From an uncultured Campylobacter sp. (GTDB lineage Bacteria > Campylobacterota > Campylobacteria > Campylobacterales > Campylobacteraceae), in NCBI RefSeq assembly GCF_937890585.1, contig NZ_CALACG010000110.1:1-6526 (forward strand): a stretch of DNA of 6,526 nt, read 5' to 3'. The notes beneath the pieces are model-generated. The model had not been told where the DNA came from. It did not search any database and saw only the letters and a program-made list of their open reading frames with translations. A program made the position numbers and the translations under genes. Shown one piece after another: positions 6,328-6,526 of this stretch (the stretch's first letter is position 1; each line of letters opens with the position of its first letter).

Positions 6328-6413
6328 GCTAAAGTCAAGTAAAATTTAACTTATTTTGCTTCTAAATTTGAGTGAATTTTTGAAACTTTTTGAGAGAATT
6401 TGAGCTTTTAAAT

Positions 6414-6526
6414 TTACGCTTTTATAAGCTCGTCGTATAGCTTTTTGACGTCCTTGCCAGTTATTTTGCTAAGCAGTTTTGCCTTTGCTTTTGGGGCGAT
6501 ATCAAGCGATAGGATCTCGTCTTTTG
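6414..6526 (-). CDS. rsmI: 16S rRNA 2'-O-methyltransferase RsmI, C-terminal 36 residues (5' end outside window)
   Basis: Reading the minus strand from the window edge gives an open frame of 36 codons ending in TAA (6414-6416). The peptide includes LDIAPKAKAKLLSKITGK and then DVKKLYDELIKA. This matches the small helical domain that ends RsmI proteins, which methylate the ribose of C1402 in 16S rRNA together with RsmH. The catalytic tetrapyrrole-methylase-like domain lies outside the window. The assignment rests on this short tail and on its place upstream of rlmB, which I recall as the C. jejuni order (Cj0154c-Cj0153c). The coding edge at 6526 is a window cut, not a gene start. Confidence 0.75.
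   Translation of the reverse strand, partial: KDEILSLDIAPKAKAKLLSKITGKDVKKLYDELIKA

Overview
The window looks like Campylobacter chromosome, most like C. concisus or a close relative. The grounds are the AT-rich, AAATTT-dense composition, the protein sequences, and a gene order that matches, as I recall it, C. jejuni Cj0146c-Cj0154c. That assignment comes from memory of the families, not from a search. All genes lie on the minus strand, so transcription runs from high to low coordinates. The left edge is not biological: bases 1-32 are an Illumina Nextera (Tn5) read-1 adapter fused to genomic DNA, so this is a contig end.

In transcription order: the last 36 codons of rsmI (6414-6526); a 100-bp spacer; rlmB (5633-6313); a RodZ-like HTH/membrane protein (4705-5640); a secreted periplasmic protein of unknown function (3929-4711); an AlaC-type aminotransferase broken by a one-base frameshift (2712-3919); homoserine dehydrogenase hom (1453-2715); and a YraN/UPF0102 protein (1110-1451). 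From rlmB to yraN the genes overlap by 4-8 bases or are 1-9 bases apart, so they are very probably co-transcribed and partly translationally coupled. Three of them use non-ATG starts (TTG, GTG, TTG), each with a visible Shine-Dalgarno sequence.

After yraN a 73-bp AT-rich gap carries a good TATAAT box. It starts a second unit: trxA (722-1036), a small membrane-anchored protein (276-722) and trxB (from 266, cut off by the contig end). Thioredoxin and thioredoxin reductase form a redox pair. The protein between them has no cysteine but appears to carry a degenerate thioredoxin-like fold on the periplasmic side, which makes it the most interesting uncharacterised gene here.

The genes cover rRNA 2'-O-methylation (rsmI, rlmB), cell envelope (the RodZ-like protein and the periplasmic protein, both rich in Campylobacter N-glycosylation sequons), amino-acid metabolism (aminotransferase, hom) and thiol redox control (trxA, trxB). 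I see no RNA gene, CRISPR array, insertion sequence or prophage gene. The window is mainly conserved housekeeping sequence; the points of interest are the frameshift, the adapter, the cysteine-less protein between trxA and trxB, the glycosylation sequons and the AAATTT enrichment.
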